45,062 nt of DNA. Origin: Proteobacteria bacterium ST_bin11 (GTDB lineage: Bacteria > Pseudomonadota > Gammaproteobacteria > Methylococcales > Methylomonadaceae). Below, piece by piece: positions 1 through 8,807 of this stretch; the first letter of the stretch is position 1; every line of letters starts with the position of its first letter. The translations under genes and the position numbers were made by a program. The stretch is from assembly GCA_002083615.1 (NCBI GenBank), contig MSXO01000019.1, positions 1 through 45,062 of the forward strand, written 5' to 3'. Under the pieces are notes generated by a model. The model was not told the origin of the DNA. It searched no databases and was given only the letters and a program-made list of their open reading frames with translations.

Positions 1-754
1 GGCAGTCGGTAAACACTTGGCCGCCGTGGGTTTGCTGACCGGCGTGAATGTAGTTCAGATCAAGCGTGTTTTTGGAGTGGGTGTTGCAGCCGATATCGCA
101 TTCGCCGCAATAGGTGCACGAGGTTTGCGTGGCACCGTAGCGGTTTTTCTCTTGCAAACCGATGGGGATTGGCGAATCCGAAGCTTGGTAGTTGTAAGCG
201 TTGCCAAAGAAAACACAAATGTCGGCTAGGGTACTGGTGCGGTTTTCCTGAGCGGCAAACTCTTGAAAAAGTTCGGTACGGACGATTTTTCGGCGCTCGT
301 CGGTTTGCCAGGATGGCACCGGGCGGGCGCCCAAGACTTGTTTGGCTATTTGATAATAGGGAGCGAGGGTGGTTTTGTCCAAGCCGGTCGGCCAGCCCTG
401 CTCGAAGAGTTGCTCGGGCGGTTCGAGGAAGACGTTGGCGTAAATTAGCGAGCCGCCGCCCAGGCCAGCTGAAATGACCGCATCCATTTTCTTATAATTT
501 CGTATGTCGAACAGGCCGCGCTGATTTTTGTTTTGAATGTGACGCGGTCGGTCTACTGCTTCGCCTTCCACACTCCAGAAGCTGTCGGCGATTTGTTTGG
601 GTGAGCGGGCGAAAGAGCCCATCGGATAATGCCTACCGCGTTCCAGTAACAGCACCTTGGAGCCCCATTTTTGCGCGAGCCGGCAAAAGCTAATGGCGCC
701 GCCGAAGCCGCTACCGATGACTATCGCTTCGTAATCGAAGTTCTGATTAGCCAT
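1..754 (-). CDS. GMC-family FAD oxidoreductase (cholesterol-oxidase-like), C-terminus cut by window edge
   Basis: About 251 N-terminal residues are visible; the frame is open to position 1, so the C-terminal part lies outside the window. The protein starts MANQNFDYEAIVIGSGFGG, a Rossmann FAD-binding motif (GSGFGG, residues ~14-19), followed by LLLERG at the end of the second beta strand, the usual dinucleotide contact. Further on are the GLGGGS loop and a cysteine cluster CTYCGECDIGC followed by KNTLDLNYI. That cluster is typical of the cholesterol-oxidase-like branch of GMC oxidoreductases. The start is supported by a strong GAGGAGG ribosome site at 761-767. Family members oxidise alcohols or sterols with FAD; the substrate here cannot be told. 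It stands alone, divergent from icd across a 293-bp gap. Confident on family, not on substrate. Confidence 0.85.
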   Translation of the reverse strand, partial: MANQNFDYEAIVIGSGFGGAISFCRLAQKWGSKVLLLERGRHYPMGSFARSPKQIADSFWSVEGEAVDRPRHIQNKNQRGLFDIRNYKKMDAVISAGLGGGSLIYANVFLEPPEQLFEQGWPTGLDKTTLAPYYQIAKQVLGARPVPSWQTDERRKIVRTELFQEFAAQENRTSTLADICVFFGNAYNYQASDSPIPIGLQEKNRYGATQTSCTYCGECDIGCNTHSKNTLDLNYIHAGQQTHGGQVFTDC

Positions 755-1047
755 TTACACCTCCTCAAGAAAGACTTTTTTATTATTGTTAGTTCATTGC
801 CCTGCTATCGAATGTTGTAGAAAATCGCTGTTGCCAAGCTAAGCTTGTGGTCAAAACCCTGTACAGAACAATGCCTTGCAGCGCCAAGCGTCGACGCCGT
901 GTCGGCAGTATAGCCTAGTTCGTGTTGTGATTCGATTAATGCGAAAACCGTTCAATGCCGATGGCAAGGTGGTGTTAAAGATTCCGTGTTTCGCAGCCAA
1001 GCGGGATATACTTGAGAGCATTTTTTAGCCAAAGGTGAGGAGCCGTT

Positions 1048-2277
1048 ATGAAGAAAATATCCGTCAAAAACCCAGTGGTGGAGATCGACGGCGATGAAAT
1101 GACCCGCATCATTTGGCATTTCATCAAAGACAAACTGATTTTGCCTTACCTGGATTTGCAGATCGATTACTACGATCTGGGCATGGAACAACGCGACGCC
1201 ACCGACGACCAAGTCACCATCGATGCCGCCCATGCGATTCAAAAACACGGCGTGGGTATCAAGTGCGCCACCATCACCCCTGACGAAGCGCGGGTTGAAG
1301 AGTTTGGCTTAAAAAAAATGTATAAATCGCCGAACGGTACGATTCGGAATATTTTGGATGGCACGGTGTTTCGCGAACCGATCATCTGCAATAACGTACC
1401 GCGCCTGGTACCGAATTGGACCCAACCGATTTGCATTGGCCGACATGCGTTTGGCGACCAATACCGCGCCACCGATTTCGTGACCAAGGGCAAAGGCAAG
1501 TTAAAAATCAGCTTTACCCCAGATGACGGTAGCCCTGAACAATCCTTCGAGGTGTATCACTTTGACGGCGACGGCGTGGCGTTGGCGATGTACAACACCG
1601 ACGAATCCATCGCCGGTTTTGCCCGGAGTTGTTTCAATGTGGCGCTGGATAGAGGTTGGCCGCTGTATTTATCTACCAAAAATACCATCCTGAAAAAATA
1701 CGACGGTCGTTTTAAAGATATTTTTGAAGAGATTTATCAAGCCGAATACAAAGACTTGTATAAGGCCAAAGGCATCGTTTACGAACACAAATTGATCGAC
1801 GACATGGTCGCTTCTGCCTTGAAATGGAACGGCGCATTTGTCTGGGCCTGCAAAAACTACGATGGCGATGTGCAATCCGATACCGTCGCGCAAGGTTTCG
1901 GCTCGCTGGGTTTGATGACCTCCACTTTGGTGACGCCGGACGGCAAAACGATGGAGGCTGAAGCGGCGCACGGCACTGTTACCCGGCATTACCGCATGCA
2001 TCAACAAGGCAAGAAAACCTCGACCAATCCAATCGCTTCGATCTTTGCCTGGACCCGTGGCTTGGCGTTTCGCGGCAAGTTGGACGACAACGCCGAGTTG
2101 ATCAATTTTTGCGAAACCTTGGAAAAGGTCTGCGTCGATACTGTTGAAGCCGGACAAATGACCAAAGATTTGGCTTTGTGCATCTATGGCGATGATTTAA
2201 ACGACTCGCACTATTTAACCACCGAGGATTTTCTGGAAGCCTTGCGCATCAATTTAGAAAAAAGCCTTGCCGGGTAA
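1048..2277 (+). CDS. icd: NADP-dependent isocitrate dehydrogenase, eukaryotic-like homodimeric type
   Basis: 409 residues, full length for the eukaryotic-type (IDH subfamily II) enzyme that converts isocitrate to 2-oxoglutarate, CO2 and NADPH in the TCA cycle. The N-terminus KNPVVEIDGDEMTRIIW is the hallmark of this subfamily. The substrate-binding signature SPNGTIRN lies at residues 94-101, R109 is in GTVFREPI, and the C-terminal part has EAAHGTVTRHYR. These distinguish it from the E. coli-type Icd. The start has GAGGAG about 8 bases upstream. It is monocistronic: a long gap precedes it and a clear terminator follows. No frameshift or missing active-site residue was seen. Confidence 0.96.
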   Translation: MKKISVKNPVVEIDGDEMTRIIWHFIKDKLILPYLDLQIDYYDLGMEQRDATDDQVTIDAAHAIQKHGVGIKCATITPDEARVEEFGLKKMYKSPNGTIRNILDGTVFREPIICNNVPRLVPNWTQPICIGRHAFGDQYRATDFVTKGKGKLKISFTPDDGSPEQSFEVYHFDGDGVALAMYNTDESIAGFARSCFNVALDRGWPLYLSTKNTILKKYDGRFKDIFEEIYQAEYKDLYKAKGIVYEHKLIDDMVASALKWNGAFVWACKNYDGDVQSDTVAQGFGSLGLMTSTLVTPDGKTMEAEAAHGTVTRHYRMHQQGKKTSTNPIASIFAWTRGLAFRGKLDDNAELINFCETLEKVCVDTVEAGQMTKDLALCIYGDDLNDSHYLTTEDFLEALRINLEKSLAG

Positions 2278-2291
2278 TTAGGCGCTTACAA

Positions 2292-2325
2292 TTCGCTGGG
2301 ACTAACCTGATCCCAGCGAACTTTT
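2292..2325 (+). terminator. Rho-independent terminator of icd
   Basis: A perfect 10-bp stem, TTCGCTGGGA (2292-2301) and TCCCAGCGAA (2311-2320), encloses a 9-nt loop and is followed by CTTTT. It sits 14 bases after the icd stop and before the response-regulator gene. Confidence 0.85.
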
Positions 2326-2412
2326 AAGTTGCTTACTCGCTCACAGAACACTACAGAATGATTGCTACAATCCAGGCTAAGTTATTCACTCAGCCCATAG
2401 GTATACAACATC

Positions 2413-3072
2413 ATGCGCTTATTATTGGTAGAAGACGATGCCATCCTCGGTGATGGTTTGAAAGCCGGCTTAACCCTGGAAGGTTATGCGGTGGATTGGT
2501 TGATCGACGGCGCGCAAGCCGACGAAGCTCTGAAATTGAACCATTATGATCTGGTTGTATTGGATCTGAATTTGCCGCGCATGGACGGTATGAGTGTGTT
2601 AAAAAACCTGCGCCGCCGTAAAGACAGCACGCCGGTTTTGGTATTGACGGCTCGAGAAGGCGTGGCCGAGCGGGTGGCAGGACTGGACAATGGCGCTGAC
2701 GATTTTGTCACCAAACCCTTCGATCTGGCGGAAATTTGCGCACGTCTACGCGCACTGGCCCGGCGTCACGATGGCCATAGTTTACCCTTGCTGGAACATA
2801 AAGGCGTCACTCTCGATCCCGCCGCGCACCAGGTTTATTTCAATGGCAAACCGGTGGATTTGGCGCAAAAAGAATTTGAAGTTCTCAGTTATCTAATGGG
2901 ACATATCGGTCAGGTTATTTCCCGCGCCCGCCTTGAAGAATCCTTGTATGCTTGGGGCTCGGAAGTGGAAAGCAATGCCGTAGAAGTGCATATCCATCAT
3001 CTGCGGAAGAAGCTGGATACCAATCTGATTCGCACCATTCGCGGGGTCGGTTATATTATCGACGAGAACTAA
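2413..3072 (+). CDS. OmpR-family response regulator (QseB/PmrA-like)
   Basis: 219 residues, the usual length of the OmpR/PhoB class. The receiver domain (1-115) has the acidic pair E7-D8-D9, phospho-acceptor D51 in VVLDLNLP, T79 in LVLTA, and K101 in the VTKPF motif. The C-terminal winged-helix DNA-binding domain (~125-217) has the LAQKEFEVLSYL and VEVHIHHLRKKL motifs and ends RGVGYII. It is translationally coupled to the downstream kinase gene (TAATG overlap), so the two form a two-component system. Similarity in style to QseB/PmrA is clear, but the signal and regulon cannot be read from the sequence. Confidence 0.93.
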   Translation: MRLLLVEDDAILGDGLKAGLTLEGYAVDWLIDGAQADEALKLNHYDLVVLDLNLPRMDGMSVLKNLRRRKDSTPVLVLTAREGVAERVAGLDNGADDFVTKPFDLAEICARLRALARRHDGHSLPLLEHKGVTLDPAAHQVYFNGKPVDLAQKEFEVLSYLMGHIGQVISRARLEESLYAWGSEVESNAVEVHIHHLRKKLDTNLIRTIRGVGYIIDEN

Positions 3073-4469
3073 TGGCTAAGCGCTTTCGCCTGGCGCCGCA
3101 GTCGCTTAAAAAGCAGCTTTTACTGTCGTTATTGTCCTCACTGTTGTTGGTATGGGGTGTCACCGCCTACGTCAGTTACAAGCAAACCCGCGACGAAGTC
3201 ACCGAACTTTTTAACGCCGAACTAGCCCAGTCGGCCCGCGTAGTCCACGCCTTTGTGGAAAACATGGTCCGGCAACGGGCGCTCACCAAACTTTGGGAGC
3301 GCGACAAAACCCCTGAGCTTTTAGACACCCCCATCCTCGGCCACAAGTACGAGCGCAAAATTGCCTTTCAGTTACGCTCGGTAAAAGAGGGCCTGGTATT
3401 GCGCTCGGAAAGCGCACCGGAGTTTGCCTTGTCCTTGACTCGAAACGGCTACAGCGAAACCCTGATCGACAGCCAGCTTTGGCATGTATTCAGTTTGAGT
3501 ACCGAAAACGGTAATTATGTGATTCATGTCGGCCAGCGCGACGATATCCGCCGGGAGTTGGTGGAAGACATCGCCGGCCAACAGGTGATCGGTTTTTTGA
3601 TTGCTTTACCGATTTTGGGCGTAATGATCTGGTGGATCGTCAGTCGCACTTTGTCGCCGGTCAACCAGGTCAAGGAACAACTGGCCAGCCGTGCCGCCGG
3701 CTATCTGCAACCGCTGTCGGTTGATAATTTGCCGGACGAAGTGCTGCCGGTGGTCACGCAAATCAACAGCTTGTTTTCAATGTTGGAACAGGCCTTTGCC
3801 AACGAGCGCAACTTTACCTCTGATGCCTCCCACGAACTGCGCACTCCGTTGGCCGGCTTGTTAACCCAAATTCAAGTGGCGCAAAAAACTACCGATGCGC
3901 AAATGCGCGACCAGGCTCTCCAAAAAGCCCAACAAGCGGTATCGCGGATGACGCACACGGTGCAACAATTACTGACCTTGTCGCGGGTGCAACATCAGCA
4001 GGCCGGGATTGCCAAACAGCCCGTCGATGTTAATCAAGCATTGATAGACGTCATTTCCGATCTGGACCATGCCGCCCGCGACAAACGCATCGACATAGAG
4101 TTGTTAGGCGAGCAGGGTTTGCTGATCGAAGCCAATCCTCACTTGTTTCAAGTGTTGTTACGCAACCTTATTGATAACGCGATCAAATATTCGCCTATCA
4201 ATGGCCGAATCCAACTGGCTTGCCGCCGAGAAAAGGACCGCTTGTATCTGACTGTGGAAGACAGCGGTCCCGGCGTTGCCAACGACGATTACCAACGTAT
4301 AACCCAACGCTTTTACCGTTGCGTGGAAACAGCCAACAGCGTTGAGGGTAGCGGCTTGGGGTTATCGATTGTGCAACGCATCCTGACCTTGCACTTGGCA
4401 GAGATCGATTTTGCTAAATCAGAGTTGGGTGGTTTGCAGGCTCAGGTACGGATGGCGTTAATGGGTTAA
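3072..4469 (+). CDS. Membrane sensor histidine kinase (QseC-like)
   Basis: 465 residues when started at the ATG that overlaps the regulator stop (TAATG). A longer in-frame start at 2952 lies inside the regulator gene and is rejected. A first membrane helix (~15-36) and a second (~172-190) bracket a periplasmic sensor region of ~135 residues. HAMP-like segment ~191-243. Phospho-acceptor H254 is in SDASHELRTPL, the N-box RNLIDNAIKYSP is at 364-375, the G1 box DSGPG at 397-401, and the G2 box GSGLGLS at 426-432. It autophosphorylates and passes phosphate to the cognate regulator encoded just upstream. The domain set is complete; the sensed signal is unknown. Confidence 0.93.
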   Translation: MAKRFRLAPQSLKKQLLLSLLSSLLLVWGVTAYVSYKQTRDEVTELFNAELAQSARVVHAFVENMVRQRALTKLWERDKTPELLDTPILGHKYERKIAFQLRSVKEGLVLRSESAPEFALSLTRNGYSETLIDSQLWHVFSLSTENGNYVIHVGQRDDIRRELVEDIAGQQVIGFLIALPILGVMIWWIVSRTLSPVNQVKEQLASRAAGYLQPLSVDNLPDEVLPVVTQINSLFSMLEQAFANERNFTSDASHELRTPLAGLLTQIQVAQKTTDAQMRDQALQKAQQAVSRMTHTVQQLLTLSRVQHQQAGIAKQPVDVNQALIDVISDLDHAARDKRIDIELLGEQGLLIEANPHLFQVLLRNLIDNAIKYSPINGRIQLACRREKDRLYLTVEDSGPGVANDDYQRITQRFYRCVETANSVEGSGLGLSIVQRILTLHLAEIDFAKSELGGLQAQVRMALMG

Positions 4470-4707
4470 GTAGCAAGATTCCGAAGGCTGATAAAATTCT
4501 CCACTTCCTGAGCATGAGCTAGGAAACTAGAGGAATACCTTCTTTATGCGCATTAACTTAAGGATGTTGAAGCAGAAAGCATTACGGCCAGAAATCGGCA
4601 TTTTTTCTGAAAATCAATCCAACCGAATTAGTCAACAATAACTACTCTTCAGTTTAAACCATCCAACGAGAATTTCGAACTGCCAATTTGTTTACAATCA
4701 ATACGCG

Positions 4708-4720
4708 AATGATATTCATA
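4708..4720. promoter_or_regulatory. Possible Fur-box-like core
   Basis: AATGATATTCATA matches 11 of 13 central positions of the Fur consensus (AATGATAATCATT), but the outer thirds of the 19-mer match poorly. It lies about 300 bases before the TonB receptor start. It would fit iron control of the receptor, but is weak by itself. Confidence 0.25.
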
Positions 4721-4931
4721 CAGACGCCGTAACTGACATCAAGTATCTCGAACAATCTCAATCCAGGACAGCCTGATAATCATTTTTAGCCAATTGCCAC
4801 AGCCTGCTTAATCAGGCAAATCACGCAGCTGATAGTATATAACTCTGTCAAATCACCTATTTTTTTTCGATTTTAGAATGGCTCATTTTAATATTACTAT
4901 TTGATTTTTATTCAATTTATTTGCTCGGCAC

Positions 4932-4999
4932 AAAATTAGCTTATTTACACATTCGACGCCAATAACTGCGCGTATCAAGTGTCGTTTTAAGCTAATTTT
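4932..4999. repeat. Perfect 12-bp inverted repeat in the leader of the TonB receptor gene
   Basis: AAAATTAGCTTA at 4932-4943 is the exact reverse complement of TAAGCTAATTTT at 4988-4999, with 44 bases between. The right arm ends 22 bases before the TonB receptor start codon, next to its ribosome site (AGGG at 5011-5014). It could form a long stem-loop in the mRNA leader or be a pair of operator half-sites. Confidence 0.6.
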
Positions 5000-5021
5000 C
5001 TAATCTGAATAGGGCAGAATA

Positions 5022-6986
5022 ATGAATAATAAGCCGCATTTTGCTTGGCTGTTAGCCATTCTCATCAGCGAAGTGTCCGCTCAAACCAACCCCCAGGACG
5101 ATAGCACGCCGATCGCAGAGCTGGATACTATGGTTGTTACCGCCACGCCGGGACGCAGTCTGGCGGTCAGAGACGTACAAGCCAGTGTCGAAGTCATCAC
5201 CCCGCAACGGTTAAAAAGCCTTTCGCTACGAACTTTGCCGCAGATTTTGCAATATGCTGCGGGTACCGGGTTTGTGGCCGATTCCGGCACTAACTCACGG
5301 ATTAACCTGCGCGGCTCATCGAATAACCAGACCTTGATATTAGTCGATGGCTTGCGCAGAACCGGTAAGTTCGGTACCACCGATTTAACGGGCCTGAGTA
5401 TCGAAAATATCCAGCAGATAGAGATTATTCGCGGCCCCATGTCGGCTTTATATGGCGCGGACTCGATTGGTGGTGTGATTAACATTATTACCAAGGCACC
5501 CGGCGAGCAATTTGGCGCAACTGGTAGTTTCACCTGGGGACAGGCGGAGCGCGGTCAGCGTGACACCTTTATTGAACGGGCTGGCGTTTCTACCGGCGAT
5601 TTTCATGGTCTGAAAAATCGCTTTTCTGCGGAAGTGTTTAATAAAAACGCTTTACGCGCCGATACGACTTTGCCCACGACCACGCTTCAAGATATTGATC
5701 GTTATTACGTTAATTATGCGGGTTCATTTGATTTTACCCCGCAACGTAAACTGCGCTGGACCGGCGAATTAATGGAGCAGAACGACACCGGCACAGCGTT
5801 TAATGGGGGCGGTCGCGTTGAAAACGAAGATCGCAAACAAATCAGCTTAACTTATGACGATGCCTATGATTGGGGCAGTGCTCGTTTGTTGGGTACTTAT
5901 GGGCAAACCCTGGCCAATGTCGGACGAAACGCGCAAGATCCTACCGATATTGAAAAAACTAAATATGAGTTGGGCCAGATAGAAGGCTTTCTAAACTGGT
6001 TCGCTGCCGATAATATGACCGTTACCTTAGGTACCGGGGGGCGATTTCAGGATATTGATATATCGACGTTTGATCGTGCCCGCTTCCCTGGCACGCAAAG
6101 CCGACATGTCTTTCACGCCTTGTCGCAAATCGACTGGGATATTGTCAGCGATGTCAAGTTATTGGCCGGAGTGCGTTACGACAGCTTTAGCGATTTTGGC
6201 GATGCACTCAATCCCCGCGCCAGTTTATCCTGGTCACCAGGCGATTTTAATTTTCGGGTGGGCTATGGCTCTGCGTTTAAAGCTCCCGAGTTTGTTAATA
6301 TGTTTCCCACCTTTGTGCGTACCAGCTTAAGAGGTCCGTTTACCAGTGTGTCAACGATTAACGGCAACCCAAACTTAAGGCCGGAGAAGTCTGAAACCCT
6401 GGAAATGGCCACCAAATACAGTTTTGACCAGAACAATGTCTACGGCAGCTTGGAAGCGATTGGTCACGTCACCTGGCACGAGGATTTAATCCAGTCTATA
6501 AATACCCGCAATCGCACTGTGGGGAGAGTGATATTCTCAGATTTTAATAACTTCAATACCGGACAGGCAAAGGTACGTGGTGCCGAAATCATTTTTAACC
6601 TGGGTGTTAAGGAGTATTACAATTTATTCGCCTCGTACGAATATCTGGACGCGGAAGATACTAAAACTAAAGAGCGGCTCATCGACCGAGCACGTCATTC
6701 GTTTCGCTTTCAAAATACCTTTCATCTCCATCCTCAAGTGGATTTATCACTTAATGGCCGATTTTATGACGGCTATGTCGGCACCAATGCCAATCGGGTG
6801 CGTGAGTCCGCTTACCACCATGAGTTTGATGCCAAGCTGGATTATGCCGCCACCCAATGGCTGACCGCCTTTGTGGGTGTCGATAACGTGTTTAATCGTG
6901 TCACGCCATTTGTCATGGGCTTGCAAGGCACTCCCAATGACCCAGGTGGCCGTTTTTATTACACCGGCTTTAACGTCAGTTACTAG
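5022..6986 (+). CDS. TonB-dependent outer-membrane receptor (BtuB/CirA-like)
   Basis: 654 residues. A signal peptide ends near residue 20 (EVSA-Q). A TonB-box-like DTMVVTA is at ~35-41. The plug domain (~45-160) has NLRGSSNNQTLILVDG, IEIIRGPMSALYG and IGGVINIITK. The rest is a 22-strand barrel region ending in an aromatic residue (NVSY), as expected for BAM-assembled porins. It imports a scarce ligand in a TonB-dependent way. Size and plug resemble BtuB/CirA-type receptors, but no cobalamin riboswitch is seen upstream. It heads a run with a His-rich periplasmic protein, a polyferredoxin and a CcdA-like protein (next start 8 bases after its stop). That points to a metal or metal-chelate ligand rather than a vitamin; this is inference. 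Confidence 0.93.
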   Translation: MNNKPHFAWLLAILISEVSAQTNPQDDSTPIAELDTMVVTATPGRSLAVRDVQASVEVITPQRLKSLSLRTLPQILQYAAGTGFVADSGTNSRINLRGSSNNQTLILVDGLRRTGKFGTTDLTGLSIENIQQIEIIRGPMSALYGADSIGGVINIITKAPGEQFGATGSFTWGQAERGQRDTFIERAGVSTGDFHGLKNRFSAEVFNKNALRADTTLPTTTLQDIDRYYVNYAGSFDFTPQRKLRWTGELMEQNDTGTAFNGGGRVENEDRKQISLTYDDAYDWGSARLLGTYGQTLANVGRNAQDPTDIEKTKYELGQIEGFLNWFAADNMTVTLGTGGRFQDIDISTFDRARFPGTQSRHVFHALSQIDWDIVSDVKLLAGVRYDSFSDFGDALNPRASLSWSPGDFNFRVGYGSAFKAPEFVNMFPTFVRTSLRGPFTSVSTINGNPNLRPEKSETLEMATKYSFDQNNVYGSLEAIGHVTWHEDLIQSINTRNRTVGRVIFSDFNNFNTGQAKVRGAEIIFNLGVKEYYNLFASYEYLDAEDTKTKERLIDRARHSFRFQNTFHLHPQVDLSLNGRFYDGYVGTNANRVRESAYHHEFDAKLDYAATQWLTAFVGVDNVFNRVTPFVMGLQGTPNDPGGRFYYTGFNVSY

Positions 6987-6994
6987 GAGGCGAC

Positions 6995-7771
6995 ATGCCG
7001 TATTGGTTTATTTTAATCGGCGCGCTGAGTGCCGTGACTGCCTGGGCTGAGGAAACCCCCAAGACTCATGATATGCAACATCATGGGGGCAATCACCATG
7101 CCACGTATTTAAGCGAACCCAGTGTGATTCGTTATTACTTGCCGGATTTAAGCAGTCAGGTTTTGGAAAAGCTGGAATTGCCAAAACTGGGCTTTGAAGG
7201 CTATTACGCATTGGTATTGGAGAAACCGCAGCCCGGCCTGTTAGAAGCCGAAGTGCGCTACAGCTATAAAAACGGTCGCCCGATGAAAGCCAAGCCTCAA
7301 GCCTTATTCGGCTTGCAGAAAACCGTGTTGGAAATCGAGCCCGATCCGCATCCCGCCGAGCATGCCCGCTACTTCAGTGGCAAAACCTGGCGCTTCAAAG
7401 TGCGCTTTCAGGGGCAACCCGTGCCGAATCAAGCTGTGCAATTTCGTTCACAAAACGGCAGTCAACTCAGTGGTACGACCGATCAACAAGGACGCGTGGC
7501 GTTTACATTGCCGGACGACTTTAGTGCGATTCAGCCGGGACAAATGGCCAATCCGCCCGCCGAGTTTGCGATTAGCACCGAATTGAGTGCCAACGACCAA
7601 CGCTATCGTTCCACACTCAAAGGCGATTATTACGTCTCGCCGCTGCATTGGCAGTCTGTGCCTTGGGGGGCGGGTTTGGCCGGGTTGGGTGTTGTGGTGG
7701 GGTTGTGGTTAAACAGACGTTTGTCCAACAAGCCGTTAAAAGTCAAAAAATATGCGAGTGCTGTGTCATGA
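6995..7771 (+). CDS. His-rich periplasmic protein with Ig-like domain and C-terminal membrane anchor
   Basis: 258 residues preceded by a perfect AGGAGG site at 6986-6991. A signal peptide (to about VTAWA-E, residue 18) is followed by a His-rich segment, HDMQHHGGNHH (25-35). The middle (~125-170) has a transthyretin/Ig-like pattern (GKTWRFKVRFQGQPVPNQAVQF, then GTTDQQGRVAFTLP). This resembles DUF4198-type domains found in periplasmic metal-related proteins. A single membrane helix (~224-240) precedes a basic cytoplasmic tail, so most of the protein faces the periplasm. The stop overlaps the polyferredoxin start (ATGA), implying coupled translation. A role in handing a metal ion from the receptor to the inner-membrane redox proteins is plausible. 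No named family was recognised with certainty. Confidence 0.72.
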   Translation: MPYWFILIGALSAVTAWAEETPKTHDMQHHGGNHHATYLSEPSVIRYYLPDLSSQVLEKLELPKLGFEGYYALVLEKPQPGLLEAEVRYSYKNGRPMKAKPQALFGLQKTVLEIEPDPHPAEHARYFSGKTWRFKVRFQGQPVPNQAVQFRSQNGSQLSGTTDQQGRVAFTLPDDFSAIQPGQMANPPAEFAISTELSANDQRYRSTLKGDYYVSPLHWQSVPWGAGLAGLGVVVGLWLNRRLSNKPLKVKKYASAVS

Positions 7772-8805
7772 ATCTATCCGTAATGCGTAAAACTGTGCAA
7801 GGGACGTTGTTTTTTCTGATGGTGTATGGCGGCTACTGGTTAGGCCCCTATACCACCGACAAACTCAGCAAAGCCTTGCCGGCATTAAGTTGTGCTTACG
7901 ATCCATTAAGTGCCGATTATTGCGCCTTGGTGCCGTTGCAACACCAGATTCATCATGGGTTGGAACGGGTGTTTGCCGGACAAATGCCGCTGTGGATGGC
8001 CTTACTGCCCATTGCCATTACCCTGGGTACCTTTGTGGTGTTGTTTGTGCTGTTTAGCAAAGCTTTTTGTGGCTGGGTGTGTCCATTGGGGTTCTTCCAG
8101 GACATGCTGAGCATTGTCGGCCAAAAATTGGGTTTGCAAGGCAAGCAAAGCTTAACCGACAGTACCGTCGATAAAATTCGGCCCGTTAAGTGGTTGATGC
8201 TGTCACTGCTGGTGTTTGGCTTTCCGCTGCTGGCCGCCGCCGGTTATGTCGATGAAGCCTGGGGCGCGCCGTTTTGTGCGGTCTGCCCAAGTCGTATTAT
8301 GACTACTTTGATGACCGGCAGCACCGATCAACTGTATGTGGATTCGGCCAGCGCCAGTTTGACCGGTCTGTCCATTGCGGGCGTGTTTTTGTTTGGTTTG
8401 ATGATCTCGCTGGGGTTGACGGTGCGCCAGCCGTTCTGTCGGATTTGTCCCATGTTGGCCCTGCAAGCCATTTTTCGCAAAGTCGGTTTATTGCGCTTGG
8501 TAAAAAACGCCACGCCACGTTGTGATAAATGCGGTTTATGCGCCAATGCCTGTCCGATGGATATTCGAGAAATCCATACTGAAATGCACAAATATGACAT
8601 TACTTATCCCGGTTGCACGCTGTGTGGTCGTTGTGTGGAGTTTTGCCCGGACGATAAAGTCTTGCAATTGCGTTACGCCGGATTGCCGATTTTCTCCTCG
8701 ACCAGCGCCTACTTCAAGCGCCGCAAACAAAGCCAGAAACAATGGGAAACGATTTCCTTGGCCAACCTGCACCGCAAACCTAAGGCCGCACAAGAGACTC
8801 AATAG
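7768..8805 (+). CDS. Membrane polyferredoxin (NapH/CcoG/FtrD-like 4Fe-4S protein)
   Basis: 345 residues from the ATG overlapping the previous stop; the longer in-frame start at 7648 lies inside the upstream gene. Four to five membrane helices (~10-28, 78-97, 142-160, 196-216) alternate with cysteine motifs: CGWVCP (101-106), CAVCP (170-174), CRICP (224-228). A cytoplasmic bis-4Fe-4S ferredoxin domain has CDKCGLCANACP (252-263) and CTLCGRCVEFCP (283-294). This architecture is shared by NapH, NosR C-terminus, CcoG and FtrD, which move electrons through the inner membrane. CcoG is a cupric reductase in cbb3 oxidase assembly, and FtrD serves iron uptake. Its place between metal-uptake-like genes suggests reduction of a metal in the periplasm or membrane. 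Exact subfamily is not certain. Confidence 0.85.
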   Translation: MNLSVMRKTVQGTLFFLMVYGGYWLGPYTTDKLSKALPALSCAYDPLSADYCALVPLQHQIHHGLERVFAGQMPLWMALLPIAITLGTFVVLFVLFSKAFCGWVCPLGFFQDMLSIVGQKLGLQGKQSLTDSTVDKIRPVKWLMLSLLVFGFPLLAAAGYVDEAWGAPFCAVCPSRIMTTLMTGSTDQLYVDSASASLTGLSIAGVFLFGLMISLGLTVRQPFCRICPMLALQAIFRKVGLLRLVKNATPRCDKCGLCANACPMDIREIHTEMHKYDITYPGCTLCGRCVEFCPDDKVLQLRYAGLPIFSSTSAYFKRRKQSQKQWETISLANLHRKPKAAQETQ

Positions 8806-8807
8806 TC

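Larger units (their letters stand above)
4470..5021. other. 552-bp AT-rich intergenic region upstream of the TonB receptor operon
   Basis: No credible reading frame is present on either strand. The right half is strongly AT rich with T and A tracts around 4859-4930. It contains a Fur-like core (4708-4720) and a perfect 12-bp inverted repeat (4932-4943 and 4988-4999). I looked for a cobalamin riboswitch because the downstream receptor is BtuB-like and did not recognise one. No convincing terminator was seen for the kinase gene upstream. Confidence 0.6.

Noticed and set aside
952..1248. Open frame of 98 codons on the minus strand over the icd start
   Set aside because: It is antisense to the conserved N-terminus of icd, has no family features, and no ribosome site.
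4720..5021. Possible cobalamin riboswitch upstream of the BtuB-like receptor
   Set aside because: I did not find the conserved B12-box core or the expected multi-helix layout; only the 12-bp inverted repeat is evident.
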